Shown: piece after piece, positions 45,313 through 56,076 of the stretch
How the letters are laid out: each line of letters starts with the position of its first letter
Numbering within the stretch: position 1 is the stretch's first letter
Assembly: GCA_015680685.1 (NCBI GenBank)
Contig: MNCI01003306.1
Span: 829,808-893,807, forward strand
Length of the DNA stretch: 64,000 nucleotides
Direction of reading: 5' to 3'
Source: Gnetum montanum
Lineage: Eukaryota > Streptophyta > Gnetopsida > Gnetales > Gnetaceae
Translations under genes and position numbers: made by a program
The notes under the pieces: generated by a model
What the model was told of the DNA's origin: nothing
Databases searched by the model: none
Seen by the model: the letters and a program-made list of their open reading frames with translations, nothing else

Positions 45313-46676
45313 TGACGTTTGGAGGACTGACCCGAGAGACGTTAACAAAGAATATGAAACACCACGCAAGATAAAACGCTAACATCACTCTTTGATGATT
45401 GCTAAGATTTCGCTTATTTGTGCTTGAGAGTGTTGCATTGGTTATGTAGGGAAAGGAGAATGATTAAACAGGGGGAAAGAAGGTTCAGGAAAATGGTAAA
45501 GATGAGATTTAGTAAGGTCCATCATCGGGGTTCTTGTGAGGGAGTTGTTTGCATTTTCATCTTTTCTTTCACTGACCTTTAACCACTTGTTAGAATGCTT
45601 AGAGAGGGTTACTACAAAATGGCTTATATGCCATTTATTTTAGGCATGCTTTTTTTTGTGTGAGCTTTGCTCTTTTATGCTTTTGCTTTTGCTATTTTGC
45701 CTTTTACATTTGCAAAAAACCTTATTGTCGCAAGACAGGTGTTTCTTTCTTGGGATGAGTTATGCTACATCCACATGGGGCTTTAACTCGTCTACAAATG
45801 CTTCCCATGCGGTGAGTTGTGTTACGTGCATCATGGACTTTGTGGTTGAGCATATGAGAGGGCTTTATAGGTATCAGGAAAAGCTTGTAAAAGAGGTGAG
45901 AGAGTATATTGTGAGTATGAGGAATGAGGTAAAGGAGGTAAAGGGGAAGGACAAAATGTGCACTCCAAAGTAGCCAAGCTAGTTAAGATGAGCACCTTGG
46001 AACGATGTAGCATCCTACTTCCATGGCAAAGCGCATCCCTAACCGACGTCCCTTTGGTACGCATCTTGCAAACACAACAGAGAGAAAACCAGATGAAATA
46101 ACTATGATGCAAAATGAAGGCAAAGGTCCTGCTTGCTTTGGACACTACTAGAGCTTTAAAAATTCTTGCTGAGGCATGCAACGTCAAAACTAGGAAGGCC
46201 AGCAGTGGCCTTGGCAGCATCAATGTGGAGAGGTTGGCACCGAGACAATTAGGAGCCACTGTGAGTGCAAATGCTCAGAAATCCCTGCCCAAGGCAAGCA
46301 TTATCAGTTCAGCTGTGAGATAGGCTACCCAGCAGCTAAATGTCTCTTGAGCTCAAGCACTCATAGGGGCTGGAGGATAACAATATTGTGGCTAGGCCAC
46401 AATACTACTAGAACTCTAGGAGTAGGGGCTAACAAGGGAAGCTACTGCCAAAGCAATGAGTCATGGCGGCAGTAGGTCCGAAGGGTCAGCAGGATGTCAT
46501 ACAACATCTCCAAAGGATTAGCAATATGCCAAGAGCAACGACACTGCATATGTTCCAGAGGGTGTTTTCTTGGCATCATGAACTACATTCTGGAACTGCA
46601 ACGTCCCACCCTGTGTTAGCATTATGCACGCTTGCTTGTTGTGTACTGGCATAGATGCATGCTGGGAACATGCCAT
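45313..46676. other. 3' spacer of element F
   Basis: 1.36 kb between minisatellite B and PPT, homologous in part to the D and G spacers. Short frames on both strands (for example 45656-45973 plus) are not conserved as proteins. I see no gene. Confidence 0.5.
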
Positions 46677-47445
46677 AAACCTAGTTTAAGATCTTAGTAG
46701 ACTATGGTGTGTTGGTTTAAGGTCTCAGCAGACCATGGTGTGCTAGTTTAAGATCCTAGCAGACCATTGTACTAGTTTAAAGTCCCAACAGACTGTTGTG
46801 CTAGTTTATCATTGTAGCATACAGTCGATGTGCTAGTTTAAGGTCCTAGTAGACCGCTATGCTAGATTTTCATTGTAGCAGATGATGTATAAGCTAGTTT
46901 AAGGTCCTAGCAGACCGTCTATGCTAGTTTAACATCATGGCGGACTGTTTGTGCCAGTTTATAGTCATAGCGGGCTTTCTGTGCCATTTTTACATCGTAG
47001 AGGATGAGCTTTGCTAGTTTTACATTGTAGCGAATCTGCTTTTCTAGTTTTACATCGTAGTGAACATTGGATAAGCTAGTTTAAGGTCCTAGCAGACTGT
47101 CTGTGGAAGTCTAATGTCATGGTGAACTGTCTGTGCTAGTTTATAGTCATAGCGAACTGTCTGTGCCAGTTTTACATCATAGTGGACGAGCTTTGCCAGT
47201 TTTACATCGTAGCGGATGTGTTTTGCCAATTTTACGTCGTAGCGAACATTGGATGAGCTAGTTTAAGGTCCTAGTAGATTGTCTATGCCAATTTCACATC
47301 ATGGCAGATTATTTGTGCTAGTTTATAGTCATAGCAGACTGTCTATGCTAGTTTTACATCATAGCAGACAAGCTTTGCCAGTTTTACATTGTAGCGGACG
47401 TTTGCTCACCTTTGCCAATTTAACATCAAGTGGATGTTTACTTAT
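46677..47445. repeat. Minisatellite B after integrase, element F
   Basis: About 20 imperfect units of 30-45 bases around GTGCTAGTTTAAGGTCCTAG CAGACCGT and GCCAGTTTTACATCGTAGCG. It is the largest array of this family here. Confidence 0.85.
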
Positions 47446-47457
47446 ATGATTTATGCA

Positions 47458-48686
47458 TTAGATGTAGTACAAATTGAGGTACAAGTGATTCATTGGATTT
47501 GCAAGCTCATTACCATCCATGTCAGCCAACTTGAAGGCCCTATTCCCAAAGGCTTTTGTGACCATGTATGGACCTTCCCAATTTGTTGAGAATTTGTTCA
47601 TATGCTCACGGATAGCCTTGAGAATGAGGTCTCCCTTCTATATTGGCCGTTGATGTGGATTTGCATAATTTTTTTTTGTTGCTTATTCTGATAATGCTCA
47701 ATATGACCTAGTGTTTGTGCATGCTCCTCCTCTATTGAATCAAGGCTGATGATCCTTGACTCGTTGTTCTGGGCTTTGCTCACGACATTCGATAGGATCA
47801 TCCGGAGTGATGGTACCTGCAACTCAAGAGGTAACACAGTTTCAGATCCATAAACAAGACTATAAGGTGTCTTACCTATCGTAGTCCTGCATGTTGTCCT
47901 GTACGCCCACAACACATAGAGGATTTGCTCATGCCATCACCTCTTGCTGTTGTTAAGCATTTTCTTCAGCAAGTTGATGATGGACTTGTTTATAGCCTCT
48001 GCTTGTCCATTCGCCTATGGGTAATATGGCGAGAAGAACGATTGCCTGATGCCAAGATTGCTACAAAAGGTTTAGGTTTCTACACTGCTAAACTATGGCC
48101 TGTTGTTGGTCACAATAGTCATGGGAAGCCCAAACCTCGTCAAAATGTTGTCCAAGTGAAGTGGAAAACCTGCTGAGATGTGGTCTTCCTCAAGGGAATA
48201 GCCTCCACCCACTTGGTAAAATACTCGGTGGTGATGATGATGAAGCTATGCCTTGTGGAAGACTTAGGTGTGATAGGTCCTATGATATCTAGTCCCCATT
48301 GCTAGAAAGACCATGTGATCTACGTTGGATGCAACTATGTAGGCAAAACATGTAGAAGATTTGCGTATCATTGGCATGTGTCACATGTCTTCAATTTGGC
48401 AAGGCAATCACACTCCATGTGAGGCCAATAGTACCCTAAGCATCTAATTTTTGTAGCTATGGCCCTAGGTGCTATGTGTCCACTGCACAGTCCTTCTTGT
48501 ACTTCGTTAATAACTTTCTACGCTTGTTCCTCATTCACGAATTCTAGTAATATCCCGTCATAGAAGCATTTGCACAAGGCGTTGTCTCCCATAAGCACAT
48601 ATTGCCAAGCACGCTTGCAGATTGCATCTTTGGGCATATGTCAATCCACTTGGGGGCTCACCATGTTGTAGGTAGGCTTTAATGTT
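47458..48686 (-). pseudogene. Integrase, element F, broken
   Basis: The C-terminal half is open at 47915-47598 (MLWAYRTTCRTTIGKTPYSL, VYGSETVLPLELQVPSLRMI). It continues with KFSTNWEGPYMVTKAFGNRA and HLYLNLYYI to the stop at 47458-47460. The catalytic core (47930-48300) keeps WGLDIIGPI-like and GQAEAINKSI-like text but has stops (the DNGPQF block reads NNRP). The zinc site lies near 48400. Upstream it runs into the gap via IKAYLQHGEPPSGLTYAQ. Confidence 0.78.
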
Positions 48687-48900
48687 NNNNNNNNNNNNNN
48701 NNNNNNNNNNNNNNNNNNNNNNNNNNNNNNNNNNNNNNNNNNNNNNNNNNNNNNNNNNNNNNNNNNNNNNNNNNNNNNNNNNNNNNNNNNNNNNNNNNNN
48801 NNNNNNNNNNNNNNNNNNNNNNNNNNNNNNNNNNNNNNNNNNNNNNNNNNNNNNNNNNNNNNNNNNNNNNNNNNNNNNNNNNNNNNNNNNNNNNNNNNNN
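48687..48900. other. Assembly gap (214 N)
   Basis: Covers the archaeal-like RNase H of F. Between matching anchors F has about 250 bases including Ns, G about 540. Either the N count is arbitrary or about 290 bases are deleted. Confidence 0.95.
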
Positions 48901-48959
48901 GGCGGGACAATGTTGATAGTGCTAACATGCTCATTTGGGAATTTCGGGTCTATGATCAC

Positions 48960-49598
48960 CTAGTCATCGACGGGTGAGGTCATAAGTTGCATTGCTATAG
49001 CTTGACCTTTCATTGATGATTGGCTCACATAATGCAAATCGAATTCCACTGTTATTACTTTCCACCAGGCTATCCTATTGCTTTCATACAGATTGTTTGT
49101 GATAGCCCGGAGTATGTTGCTCTTGCAAATAATGTTAATCTTGCTACGAAACAGATGGTGTCTCCACTTTTTCAATGCAAACACTAAGGAAAGGCAGTTT
49201 TTCTCCACCTCATTGTATTTTGCCTCATACGCTATCAGTGCATGACTTAGGTAGTGCACTGGTATCTTAGAGTCGTCATCTCGTTTCTGACATAATAGCG
49301 TTGCAATAGACATGTTTGAGGTGGCAAGGTAGATGAAGAAAGGCTTATCCCTCTGTGGTGGGTAAACAGTTGGAAGGTGCAAAAGCTCTTTCTTCAAATC
49401 ATCAAAGGCTTGTTGGCATTGTGTCATCCATTCAAAGTTAACCCCTTTCTTTAGAAGATGTTGCATAGGGTGTAAATTGTCAGTCAACTTTGCTATAAAC
49501 CTTCTAATGAACTGTACTCTACCTTGTAACCTGTGCAGTTCTTTAAGGTTTGTAGGAGGTGCTAGATTGATGATGGCCTTAACTTTGTTAGGGTCCAC
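48960..49598 (-). CDS. RT connection and first RNase H, element F (open fragment)
   Basis: A 212-codon open frame, the longest pol piece in F. It starts in the RT thumb (MDPNKVKAIINLAPPTNLKE), then FIRRFIAKLTDNLHPMQHLL, QCQQAFDDLKKELLHLPTVY, RNase H KPFFIYLATSNMSIATLLCQ, VHYLSHALIAYEAKYNEVEK, LVFALKKWRHHLFRSKINII and LHYVSQSSMKGQAIAMQLMT, ending at a stop after SPVDD. The RNase H catalytic D in the first strand is replaced (LATSNMS), as in D. A frameshift separates it from the upstream RT. It is a fragment, not an independent gene. Confidence 0.8.
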   Translation of the reverse strand: MDPNKVKAIINLAPPTNLKELHRLQGRVQFIRRFIAKLTDNLHPMQHLLKKGVNFEWMTQCQQAFDDLKKELLHLPTVYPPQRDKPFFIYLATSNMSIATLLCQKRDDDSKIPVHYLSHALIAYEAKYNEVEKNCLSLVFALKKWRHHLFRSKINIICKSNILRAITNNLYESNRIAWWKVITVEFDLHYVSQSSMKGQAIAMQLMTSPVDD

Positions 49599-50570
49599 CC
49601 ATATTCTAGCCTAGAATACTACAAACCCTAACATGCATTTGGTTCTCACCCCGAAGATAATTTTTTAGGTTAATACATAAATTTTGCATCCGGAAATGCT
49701 TGAGGACTACACCTAGATCATTGGGATGATTAGAAGCCTCTTTAGATTTGACTGCTATATCATCTATGTAGTTTTTCAGCGTTTCTAGGATGTAGTTGCT
49801 AAAGATGTAAGTCATGGCTTGCTGGTAGGTTGCTCCGGCATTCTTGAGCCCAAAAGGAATCATAGTGTAGCAAAAGGTACCCCATGGGGTCATCAAGGTT
49901 GTTGTTAACTGATGCTCTAGGTTAATGCGAATTTGGATCTAGTTGGAAAAACCATCCATGAAGGATAACAGAGCATGACCAGCCCTAGTGTCAATGAGTT
50001 GATCGATACTTGGAAGTCAAAAATTGTCTGATCATTGCCTTGGTTAGGTCCTAGAAGTCTATACAGAATCATATTTCTCCCATTTTCTTAGAAACTACAA
50101 TGATGTTAGACACCCATTCTGAGTAATCAACTGCCCAGATGAAACCAGCTTGATACAACTTGGTGATTTCATCCCGTACGGCTAGTGCGATTTCTGGTTT
50201 GACCTTGCGAGCCTTCTGCTTAACTACCTTCATTCACAGGTCAAAGACGATGTTGTGTTGATCAGCCTCGGATCTAAACCTGGCATGTCGTTGTATGAAC
50301 ATGCAAAGACTTCAATGTTATCTCATAGAATTTTTACTACATCTTTATGCATTTGCGAATCTAGGAGGGAGCTAAGTTTCAGTGTTTTTACTTTCCCCTT
50401 GGGCATGGTCATAGGCATTTCAATGAGAGGGTCCTCAGTTACATCCCCAACCTCTAAATCTAAGGCTTGGAATAGATTCTTAGGCCAGTCTGGGGATGGT
50501 TCTAAGGACGCTACGGTGCTAATTGTAGGTGATTCCCAGTCTATTTACTCTAGGTTTAGTTGTCTTGCGA
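49599..50570 (-). pseudogene. Reverse transcriptase region, element F, broken
   Basis: Open at 49896-49606: MMTPWGTFCYTMIPFGLKNA, GATYQQAMTYIFSNYILETL, and the catalytic NYIDDIAVKSK, where Y-x-D-D is intact. Upstream are INLEHQLTTTL, LPSIDQLIDTRAGHALLSFM and the pol entry motif GDVTEDPLIEMPMTMPKGK near 50430, with stops between. A frameshift near 49640 disconnects it from the RNase H frame. Confidence 0.8.
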
Positions 50571-50764
50571 GTTTACCATCTGGACTTGTTAAAGCTAAAG
50601 GTGAAGAGAGATCGTGATGGATTTCCATTCTCGCTCAACTTGCCAAAATGGGATGAATGTCTAGTCAAAGGATACCTAGTTGTGGCAACTATGCATAGTG
50701 AACATTTGCAAAGTAACAATGAGATGTAATCAGTAGATGTAAGTATAAAGCATGATATAAAGTT

Positions 50765-51215
50765 TACAATTTGCCAGTTTATGGTCGTGGTGGACCTTTA
50801 AGACGTAGAAATGCAAAACTGCTAATGTAAAAGTGCAAAACTGCTGATGTAAAAATGCAAGACTGCTAGTTTAATGTCATCGCGGACTACCAATAGGTTA
50901 GAGTATTAGTTTAAGGTCGTTGTGGACTGCTAAAGATGTGAGAGGTTCAAAGCTGCTAACTTAAGGTCTTTGAGAACTGCATAGGCATAAGAATGCAAAA
51001 CTGCTAGTATAAAGAAAGGAAAGCCACTAGTGTAAAATGCTAAACTGCTAATGAGTAGAAGGTTGAAACTACTAGTTTAAAGTCTTTGCGGATTGCTAAA
51101 ATGCAAAAAGTGTTAAACTACTAGTTTAAGGTCTTTGTGGACCACTAAAATACAAAAAGTGTTAAACTACTAGTTTAACGTCTTTGTGGACCACCTAAAA
51201 TGCGAGATATGTTTG
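50765..51215. repeat. Minisatellite C between RT and antisense promoter, element F
   Basis: About ten imperfect units around CTGCTAGTTTAAGGTC-TTGTGGACC and CAAAACTGCTAATGTAAAAG. It is related in sequence to minisatellite B but lies at the other end of pol, just upstream of the antisense gene. D has no array at this place. Confidence 0.75.
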
Positions 51216-51378
51216 CGAAGGAAAATGGCTAGTTTGAAGCATGTCAAAGCCTTTGATCGATCCTACCTGCATTAATGCAAACAGTGCTACTACGCCATGG
51301 CAGGCATGCGATGTTGCACGAAACATCCTGTATTAATTAGGGACAGAGAATGACAAGTTTCCTTTTCACCATTTTGGC

Positions 51379-51387
51379 TATAAATAA
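51379..51387 (+). promoter_or_regulatory. Internal promoter (TATA box) of F antisense gene
   Basis: TTGGCTATAAATAAGGGTTA, 142 bases before the ATG. The block matches the D antisense promoter (GGCTATAAATAGGGGTTTAA), including the downstream TGGTAAACTTGTCATTTTCA. Confidence 0.68.
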
Positions 51388-51520
51388 GGGTTAACCACTG
51401 GTAAACTTGTCATTTTCACCGTAACAGCGCAGAGCCCACATTTAGAGTGTAGAGCGATTGTGTTAACCGAGAGCAAGGCGATTCAATGTAACAATAAAGA
51501 AAGAGTCGACAAGCGAGACG

Positions 51521-51639
51521 ATGGCTCCCAGAAAACAACGCAAACACCTGGCACTTGCCAAGGTCGAAGAAGTGAAGGAAAGCCTAGGGCATCTATCACA
51601 AGCGCACGTTGATGTACGAGAGGAGACACTGTTGACCCA
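51521..51639 (+). pseudogene. Antisense gene exon 1, element F
   Basis: MAPRKQRKHLALAKVEEVKE then GHLSQAHVDVREETLLT; fully open, with a basic start that could be a nuclear signal (inference). Donor CA/GTAGGC. The same 119 bases as in D. Confidence 0.68.
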
Positions 51640-52245
51640 GTAGGCTGCTATGCTTCCTCTATTTTCTTATGCCTCGATTATTTTTTCTGCTTTCCCGTTT
51701 TTGCTTCTGCGATTTTTGTTTAGCAATTTTTGTTTTTTCTATCATCGTTTTTTCATTATTTTGGCCTTTACACCATTGTTGTTGCCGATTCAGCCACGAT
51801 GGATGTTTAGACGCTACGTTAAAATTGCATGTAATGCCGCCTAGACCGCTATTTTTGTGGCTACGATTGCCATAGAGGCTTGAATGATTTTAGCCATTTG
51901 GCATGCAAATAGCATAGCGTATTAACCCTTAGGAGGGTTTGGCCATTGCGTGATGTGACAATGTAACACGTGTTCTGTTGCGATGTAATGCAAATCGCTA
52001 TGTCAAGCATAAGATTTTTTGGAACTGATGCAACACATTGAAGTCTTTTTTGTTTAAAGATTTTTTTTTTAGTTTTGTTGTTGCTATGCTAAGCTAGTTC
52101 TACTACACTATTTCCTTCTTGTTTTTTTGCTATGCTATATGCACAAAGAGAGTCGTGCTACACTATCTACCAAATGCTAATTTTGCTATGCTATATTTGA
52201 ATTCCACTCGAACATGGTGCTAACATTTATTATTGTATCATGTAG
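51640..52245 (+). other. Intron 1 of F antisense gene
   Basis: T-rich, with GCTATGCTA words near 52084-52190. It ends at ATCATGTAG. Two overlapping short frames at 51650-51875 are chance. It is shorter than in D (about 1.0 kb). Confidence 0.55.
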
Positions 52246-52694
52246 GGTACCGCTAAGGCCAATCTTAATTGTCTTAGAAATCATAGGGGTCCTGTGCTAC
52301 ATGAGTGAACCAGTGGCCAATGTTCCTCCGCCCATGCACGTGTAGGGCAGCAGGCGGTCTGGTTCTGAGAAGGAGCATAGGACATTCTACAATTTCTCCT
52401 CCAACGCTTCAGTGTGATCATTTGGTCACACCTAGGGGAGGAGGTAGCGATCGTCATAACAGAAACCTTGTTGCTTGGGGCAAATAGGTGTATTCTGAGA
52501 TTTTTGACAGATGGAGTGATTAGCAACGGGCAGGGAGAAGGATCTAGTCAGCGTCCTAGATATTTGAGGCATTTCGCCTAGATCTGGAAGATGCTCAAGT
52601 ATAATTGCTATCATCCCTACAACACTTTGTTTATTGCACATCACATGGGAACGTGCTTTCAAAACCCACCAGGAACTATTTACAGTGCTTGCGG
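52246..52694 (+). pseudogene. Antisense gene exon 2, element F
   Basis: 449 bases. It reads VPLRPILIVLEIIGVLCYMS, then after a stop at HV-stop-G the conserved HFSVI(I)WSH and VITETLL parts in shifted pieces, ending NTLFIAHHMGTCFQNPPGTI. One base shorter than D and E (450), which shifts the frame. Confidence 0.65.
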
Positions 52695-52776
52695 GTGAGT
52701 TTTGTAGCCATGTTCTGCTATGCTATGCAATGTTTACTATGCTAGCCAAATGTTAATAGTGTGTTTTTGTTACCAA

Positions 52777-53051
52777 GTTTTTCATCAACAAGAATGGGCT
52801 TCATAGAGATACAGATGTGTTGGCCTTAACATAGATGGCACTGTGGGAGTTTTCTTCTATTGAGAATATGCGTGTAGGTGTGATAGGCCAATGTGGGGCT
52901 GAGTACAAAACCTACCCAACCCGGTATTCCAAGCTCTATGATAGATGCAAGGAGTCCGATTGGTTGGATGAGGGATGGACACTGTTTAAATCAATCATTA
53001 TTGAAGATGTCTTGGTTGATCTTCTACCATTCCCATCACCATTTAAGCCTG
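52777..53051 (+). pseudogene. Antisense gene exon 3, element F
   Basis: 275 bases. It reads FFINKNGLHRDTDVLAL, a stop, then MALWEFSSIENMRVGVIGQC, EYKTYPTRYSKLYDRCKESD and VLVDLLPFPSPFKP before donor GTAAGC. The acceptor AG is now AA. Confidence 0.66.
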
Positions 53052-53149
53052 GTAAGCTAAATACTAAGTTATTGCATGTTTGAGTATTGTTCCTTATACT
53101 TTGCCTAACTTCTTTTTACTTTTTTACCTTTTTGTGTTTTTTGCTATAG

Positions 53150-54184
53150 GGGCAAAGAAGTCCCATAAGGTGATGGTGATAACCTCTGGGAACTAGGAGG
53201 CCAACATCTACTTCAAGTACGAGGAGGTAGATGAGAGCCAACGTTGGATATGCAGCACAACTTCGAAATCCCTGATCAAGCACCTTCAAGATGCTGGGCT
53301 CATGGATTTGTTCCTGGCCTCGAATCCAAGCATCCCTGCTGTTGAGATGCTCACCCTAGCGAACTCCTTTTCTGAAAAGATACACTACTTCCGCACACGT
53401 GTACATGGCATGCGGGTGGTCCTTGAAATCAATGACTAGCTATTCACAGATCTTTTCAATGTCCCTGCTAATGGCCTCCCTATAGGGTCAAAGGCCAAGA
53501 GAGAGGTGAACCATCGAGGGGACATTGAGGAGTAGCTAGGGGTTGCAAAAGGGCAAAAGGGGATCCTCATGAAGAAGGACAAGCCGAGAGCTGCCAAAGA
53601 TGTTTATCCCTTTTTTCGTGCCTATGCTTTCCCCCAGCTACTTTCCCAAGGGAAGATTATTGGGATTGAGCAAGCTTGGGTGATGTGGAAGGTCATGGAA
53701 GAGGGGGCCTGCTACAACTGGGCTAGGCATCTATGCAAAGGCTTGCAAAATGAAATGGTCGTGCTTCATAAGAAGCATCAGTCCTATTTCAATGTGCACC
53801 ATACCTTTTACATAGCCTTCTTGCGGTGTTTCACGAAGTTCTTGGTAGTCCATGAGAATGGATTCTGGGAAATGCAAGATCGTAACCAAATTTCCAAACT
53901 GTGGATCTGCCAAATCCTTCGAACCACCCGAGCCCAAGATCCCCCCAAAAGCTATTGGAGAGTCATTTTCCATGACGACTAAGGATCAGGTGGCCCGCAA
54001 CATTTATGGTCAGGATAGCGTGGGAGAGGTGTCCCTTGCTGCTACAGGTAGCATATCGCAGGGGAAAAGTCTCATCGCTAAGATGGTGGCCACTAAGTTG
54101 CAATGACAGAGGCCTCATCCAGACGAGGAGCCTCCCCGTACGGGTGAGGAAGGGGGGCCATCACTACAGTTTAAGCTACGCAGG
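53150..54184 (+). pseudogene. Antisense gene exon 4, element F
   Basis: 1,035 bases. It reads AKKSHKVMVITSGN, stop, EANIYFKYEEVDESQRWICS, KHLQDAGLMDLFLASNPSIP, RTRVHGMRVVLEIND, stop, LFTDLFNVPANGLPIGSKAK. Next is the longest open piece (53569-53982) with AYAFPQLLSQGKIIGIEQAW and YNWARHLCKGLQNEMVVLHK. After a shift it reads KSLIAKMVATKLQ and HPDEEPPRTGEEGG, ending FKLRRV at donor GTATAG. Confidence 0.7.
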
Positions 54185-54248
54185 GTATAGCCTCCCATCA
54201 GTAAATGCTCTTTGTGTGTTTGTTTCTTTTCCTTTCAATTTAAATGTT

Positions 54249-54290
54249 TGCTATGTTGTGCTACGCTAGGTAGCATAGCATAGCGTAGCA
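54249..54290. repeat. LTR-type palindrome inside intron 4 of F antisense gene
   Basis: GCTATGTTGTGCTACGCTAG followed by GTAGCATAGCATAGCGTAGC. Same intron as in D (20611-20664). Confidence 0.65.
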
Positions 54291-54351
54291 CCTGCTTTAA
54301 GCTAACGTAGTTTAAGCTATAATGTGAATATGTTCTTTTTCGCTGCCAAAG

Positions 54352-54823
54352 GAAGAAGGAGAAGGAGAAGAAGGTGAAGAGGAAGTTTTGGTCCCTAAGA
54401 TGGGGATAGCGAATAAAGAAGTGAGGGGCCCAGTCATAGAGGAAAGGGCCTCAATCAAGAGGGAAGGAGCTACTGTCACTAAGGAAGGGGCTCCTATCGT
54501 CAAGGAAAATCCTCCTACTAACAAGGAGGACATTTTTGGAGATGAAGAGGAGTCTCCTATTGATGATGAGGATGTTGGTACCTTAAGAGGAATGGCCCCA
54601 ACAAATAAAGAGGAGACCTGCATCAACCAAAAAGGGACTTCTACTGGAGGTCCCTCTATCGAATGTAGTTCAGCATCGGGGGAGCGAACGAATGATAAGG
54701 GTGCTGCCATAGTTTTGAGCCAAAAAGGAAGGGAACTGAAATTAAAAGCTGGTGAATTTGATAATATATTTAATGATATGTCGATGGGCGATCCCCCCAT
54801 TATCACCCCTAAGGGTTTACTGG
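54352..54823 (+). pseudogene. Antisense gene exon 5, element F (acidic repeat linker)
   Basis: 472 bases, fully open. It reads EEGEGEEGEEEVLVPKMGIA, then repeated units with KEGAPIVKENPPTNKED and GDEEESPIDDEDVGTLRG, and ends GEFDNIFNDMSMGDPPIITP KGLLG. Its low-complexity acidic character is conserved but its length is not. Confidence 0.7.
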
Positions 54824-54911
54824 GTAGGAGCCTTTACACTGTCGTTTGCATTACTCACAACTTTATTGCAGTCCATCTCAGTCATTACTGACGCGTTTGG
54901 TTGCATAACAG

Positions 54912-55051
54912 ATACCACTGTCAATGCTATAGGACCTCCCCTTGTTCACCTAGAACCATGGGATGGGCCGAGAGCCCCGACAAGCTTACGTTCATGCAAG
55001 GGGTCGTTGACGACATGATCGGCCGTCTCAAGCAGGTCGATCCTGAAGTGG
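54912..55051 (+). pseudogene. Antisense gene exon 6, element F
   Basis: 140 bases from acceptor ATAACAG. It ends LTFMQGVVDDMIGRLKQVDP EV before donor GTAAGT. Confidence 0.63.
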
Positions 55052-55160
55052 GTAAGTAAAGTAGATACGCTAGGCTTTTCGGGGTTGCTAAGCTAGAATT
55101 CTTGAGTTGCTAACTTTGCTACGCTAGTGTGACTAATGCACTCTTTGTGTGTGTTAATAG

Positions 55161-55981
55161 CCTCTCGACTTAAATGGGACCTGAAACGGGTGTTCAAAGT
55201 TGACGTCATGCCTACATTCCCTCCCAAACTGGCTGAGGTACCTCACCGTATATATGACGAGGCTAGCAAATGCGCTTTGCACTCAGCACGCTCCTTATGG
55301 GAGTGTATGTGTGTCTATGAGGACTTATGGAAATGGGTCTAGAGGATTAAGAAAGAGAAGGCTGAACTGAGCGTCGAAGTGGGAGACCTCCAATCTAGGT
55401 ACAAGTTCCTCCTGGATCGTGATACCAATGATGGAAGTTGGCACACGACTCTCATAGATTATGCTAGAGACTAGATAGTCGTGCGGTGCAACAACGAGGC
55501 TACCCCAGAGATAATAGAATAGCGTATGAAGATGGACTTGTTGGCTCAGAAGAACCAAGACTGGAAGGATTATAGCACTAGAGTTTACAAGTGGGGGTAG
55601 TCCTAGAAAAATCATAAGCACATGTATCAGCTGGAACGTGCCACCTACCGCAAACTATATCGAGATGCTTCAATAAATTTGTTTACCCATGAAGCATTCC
55701 TGAACGCCATTGGTGCTTCTAAAGCCTATAATAAGTTCATGGAGCAAGTAAAGGTCATTGAATATCTTGAATGGGAAGTGGATCTTCCCATAGATGAGAC
55801 CGCTACCGTCTCCTTTTCTCTCGAACCACCGACATGGACAGCCGTCGAGAAGGAGAAAGCTGTTGTAGACACTGAACCAAGTGATAGGAATTGGACAAAT
55901 ATCACAGAGGATGAGTTTTAGCACTACCTCAGGCTCGGTTTGGATTGCATACCCTTTGAGGAAGACGCGGGGCTATCTCGA
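55161..55981 (+). pseudogene. Antisense gene exon 7, element F (coiled-coil part)
   Basis: 821 bases. It reads SRLKWDLKRVFKVDVMPTFP, HRIYDEASKCALHSARSLWE, RIKKEKAELSVEVGDLQSRY, then open at 55622-55921: MYQLERATYRKLYRDASINL, THEAFLNAIGASKAYNKFME. It has several stops at W- or Q-like positions. Donor GTTAGT. Confidence 0.68.
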
Positions 55982-56076
55982 GTTAGTCACTTTCTGTTAT
56001 GCAAAGGATTATGCTCTATTCTAGCTTTCATGTGTTGCTCTAGCTAACTACTCCACTTTTGCAATGCAAATTCCAG

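Noticed and set aside
45656-46323. Overlapping frames on both strands in the F spacer (105, 142 and 69 codons)
   Set aside because: No recognisable domain, opposite-strand overlap, and no protein-level conservation visible in the D and G spacers.
46677-47445. CRISPR-like array
   Set aside because: Units are imperfect and contiguous, without unique spacers of constant length; plant context; this is a minisatellite.
51650-51875. Two overlapping phenylalanine-rich frames
   Set aside because: They fall in T-rich intron 1 of the F antisense gene and are absent from other copies.
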